Shown: piece after piece, positions 5,096 through 6,721 of the stretch
How the letters are laid out: every line of letters begins with the position of its first letter
Numbering within the stretch: position 1 is the stretch's first letter
From: DATLHO01 sp035539855
Lineage (GTDB): Bacteria > Bacteroidota > Ignavibacteria > OLB7
Direction of reading: 5' to 3'
DNA length: 6,721 nucleotides
NCBI GenBank assembly: GCA_035539855.1
Contig: DATLHO010000007.1
Span: 1 to 6,721, forward strand
Program-made: the position numbers and the translations under genes
The notes under the pieces: model-generated
Told to the model about the DNA's origin: nothing
The model's input: the letters and a program-made list of their open reading frames with translations, nothing else
Database searches by the model: none

Positions 5096-5806
5096 ATGCA
5101 GGACAGCACAACACGCATACGGCCGCTCAGCATCCCGCGCAACGGCAAGCTCAGCGGCATGATCATCACGGCTGCCGTGGCCGTCGTCACGTTCCCGCTC
5201 ATCTATCTCGACGATGAGGTGCGCGCGCGCTTCCACAAGCCGGTCGGTGACGACGTCGCGGCGATCTTCCTGCTCGGCGCGATCGTCATGGCCGCGCACA
5301 AGCTCGAGTCGCTGCTGACGCACGAGTACGAACAGTGTCCGGTCTACCTGACCCAGGCGCGTCAGTGGGGAGCCGATCCGGCCCGCGCGATCTTCCTGAC
5401 GTTCGTGCCGACGTTCATCGGCATGCTCATGGTCGTCGCGCTCGCGTTGATCGGTCCTCCCTGGCAGCTCGCGATCGTGACCGTGTGGCTTGCGCACGGT
5501 CTGCACGAGCTGCACCACGTCGGCAAATCGATCGCGCGGCGGAGAATCTACCCCGGGCTCGTGTCCTCGCTCGTGTTCGTCGTGGTGCAGAGCGGTCTAC
5601 TCTTTCCGCTTTGGTACGATCTGGTCGATTCCGAGCGCGGAGCGCTTTTCAACGCGTACTACCTCATGCTGCCGATGGTCGTGCTCGCGTTCTACCTCGA
5701 GGACCGTCGCTGGATCTCGCACACGCCCCGCCGCATCTGGGATCCACCGCACGTCGCTCCGAAACTGAACAACGAGGGCCGCGGGATCTCGACGCAGATC
5801 CGGTAA
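5096..5806 (+). CDS. Multi-pass membrane protein, HXXEE-domain-like
   Basis: The 236-residue protein has about five to six hydrophobic segments: residues 22-38, 54-68, 98-120, 123-136, 155-172 and 187-201. The segment end AAHKLESLLTHEYEQCPVYL (66-85) carries His68 and Glu71 in HxxE spacing. A second cluster, AHGLHELHHVGKS (133-145), carries His134, His137, His140 and His141. This pattern resembles HXXEE-domain proteins, small membrane proteins with conserved His/Glu residues and unknown function. The second glutamate of the HxxEE signature is Ser72 here, although Glu77 and Glu79 follow. The His/Glu clusters at membrane ends could bind a metal; that is inference. The C-terminal 30 residues are polar and probably cytoplasmic. 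The gene stands alone with a strong ribosome-binding sequence and converges on the lipoprotein gene with 34 bases between stops. Membrane topology is firm; the family call is moderate. Confidence 0.6.
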   Translation: MQDSTTRIRPLSIPRNGKLSGMIITAAVAVVTFPLIYLDDEVRARFHKPVGDDVAAIFLLGAIVMAAHKLESLLTHEYEQCPVYLTQARQWGADPARAIFLTFVPTFIGMLMVVALALIGPPWQLAIVTVWLAHGLHELHHVGKSIARRRIYPGLVSSLVFVVVQSGLLFPLWYDLVDSERGALFNAYYLMLPMVVLAFYLEDRRWISHTPRRIWDPPHVAPKLNNEGRGISTQIR

Positions 5807-5840
5807 CGCACGCCGAGCTTTCCCGCGACTCGAGGATCCC

Positions 5841-6638
5841 TCAATTGACCTGGAACTTCAGATCGTCGACCGTCTCGGCGAGCTTGATGTCCTTGTCATT
5901 GAACGCCTCGACCTCGAGGCGATATTCTCCGGGCGTGAGCGGCTTCGCGACGGCGAAGCCGTTGCTGTCGACGCGATAGGTGATGTACGGCGACATCACG
6001 GCCGCCGAGTCGGGGAAGAGGCTGAACTTGTAGTAGGCCGCGTCGGGGTAGCTATCCCACGCGAGCGCGAGTCCCTGCGCTGCGACGGAGGAGCCGGCCT
6101 TCGGGCTGGAGACCTTCAGATCGCTCTTGAAGAGATTCGTCGGCCGCATGAATAGCGTCTTGTCGGCGACGACGTCATAGGTCTCCGAGCTCAGACCGGT
6201 GATGCCCGTTGTGGCGAAGACATACGACTCGGTATCGAAGACCTTGGCGAGCAGCGCGCCGTACTTCTTCGGTGGCACGCCGGTGATGACATAGGTACCG
6301 GTGCTGTCGGTCGTCGCCATAAACGTGGCGCCACCGCAGCCGTTGCCGAAGCGGTTGAACTCCTCGCACAGCGTGACCTCGATCCCGGCGACAGGCTTGC
6401 CGTTGTACAACACCTCGCCCTGCACGTTGCCGGTCCCCGGCGCCGGCTTGCTCCGCTCAACCCCCTCGACACCCGCACTCGATCCAGACTCCTCGGATGT
6501 CGACGACGCAACGGTAGAATCACCGCTCGACGCGGCGTCATCGCCATCGCCGGCGTCACCACAGGCGGAAGACAGCAATCCAAGGGCAACAAGAGCAAAC
6601 CAGAGACGCGCGTAGCGAGCGCGGGAGAGCAGCTTCAT
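5841..6638 (-). CDS. Secreted lipoprotein with carboxypeptidase-regulatory-like beta-sandwich domain
   Basis: The 265-residue protein starts with a lipoprotein signal: a basic n-region (Lys2, Arg6, Arg8, Arg11), a hydrophobic core (12-22) and a lipobox-like LSSAC with Cys26 as the probable lipidated residue. Residues 27-70 are a Ser/Gly/Asp-rich flexible tether. About 71-140 form a carboxypeptidase-regulatory-like (CarboxypepD_reg) fold: GNVQGEVLYNGKPVAGIEVTL, then DSTGTYVITGVPPKKY. Cys91 and Cys101 flank a loop and may form a disulfide. A C-terminal immunoglobulin or fibronectin-like domain (about 172-265) includes LALAWDSYPDAAYYKFSLF and LTPGEYRLEVEAFND. It is likely anchored in a membrane facing the periplasm or outside; position +2 is Gly27, so no inner-membrane retention signal is evident. 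A GAGGAA ribosome-binding sequence (6646-6651) lies seven bases before the ATG. Ligand or partner is unknown. Confidence 0.8.
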   Translation of the reverse strand: MKLLSRARYARLWFALVALGLLSSACGDAGDGDDAASSGDSTVASSTSEESGSSAGVEGVERSKPAPGTGNVQGEVLYNGKPVAGIEVTLCEEFNRFGNGCGGATFMATTDSTGTYVITGVPPKKYGALLAKVFDTESYVFATTGITGLSSETYDVVADKTLFMRPTNLFKSDLKVSSPKAGSSVAAQGLALAWDSYPDAAYYKFSLFPDSAAVMSPYITYRVDSNGFAVAKPLTPGEYRLEVEAFNDKDIKLAETVDDLKFQVN

Positions 6639-6705
6639 CGCGGTATTCCTCGATGGTGATTCGATGCCAGAGTGACAGTGACGACAACCTCAGCGGGGGC
6701 CGGCG

Positions 6706-6711
6706 ATAATA
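6706..6711 (-). promoter_or_regulatory. Candidate -10 element for the lipoprotein gene
   Basis: The minus strand reads TATTAT here within GGGCTTATTATCG, the only clearly A/T-rich hexamer upstream of the lipoprotein gene. It would give a leader of about 60 bases. The matching -35 would lie outside the window, so the call cannot be completed. Confidence 0.3.
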
Positions 6712-6721
6712 AGCCCGCCAC

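Noticed and set aside
1..6721. Mobile element, CRISPR array, tRNA or rRNA
   Set aside because: No transposase or integrase motifs, no terminal inverted repeats with target duplication, no regular spacer-repeat pattern, and no cloverleaf or rRNA signature were seen on either strand.

Overview
The window is GC-rich chromosomal DNA (roughly 60-65 % G+C by eye, with strong G/C preference at third codon positions). It looks like a soil or sediment bacterium. The gene families and style would suit Gemmatimonadota, Acidobacteria or Deltaproteobacteria-like lineages, but no marker gene fixes the phylum. I see no rRNA, tRNA, insertion sequence, integrase, phage gene or CRISPR array. Eight of the nine protein-coding genes are intact members of widespread, mostly small accessory families. 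The ninth has an unusual architecture.

Layout. A DUF1697 protein (22-570, minus) is divergent from a plus-strand gene at 651-1487 that fuses an N-terminal DinB-like four-helix domain to a complete HigA-type helix-turn-helix antitoxin domain. A minus-strand run follows and is best read as one transcription unit: DUF4126 membrane protein (3889 to 3413), YdeI/OmpD-associated protein (3383 to 2649) and an AlkZ/YcaQ-like winged-helix DNA glycosylase (2652 to 1540). The last gene has no ATG at its proper N-terminus. Family homology, a Shine-Dalgarno sequence and a CTGA stop/start overlap together point to a CTG start at 2652. Divergent from this operon is msrB (4098-4577, plus), a methionine-R-sulfoxide reductase. 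A strong 13-bp hairpin separates it from a convergent small zinc-ribbon protein (4667-4927, minus). An HXXEE-like membrane protein (5096-5806, plus) then converges on a lipoprotein with a carboxypeptidase-regulatory-like domain (5841-6638, minus), whose upstream region reaches the window end.

Functional picture. Several genes have plausible stress or damage roles: the DNA glycosylase-like protein (alkylation or crosslink repair), MsrB (oxidised methionine repair), the DinB fold and the YdeI family. No pathway links them firmly. The most notable item is the DinB-HigA fusion. It has no HigB toxin gene next to it, a predicted leaderless promoter, and a possible internal start that could release a stand-alone HigA. 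The rest of the window is ordinary, and I do not see a multi-gene novel defence or biosynthetic system.
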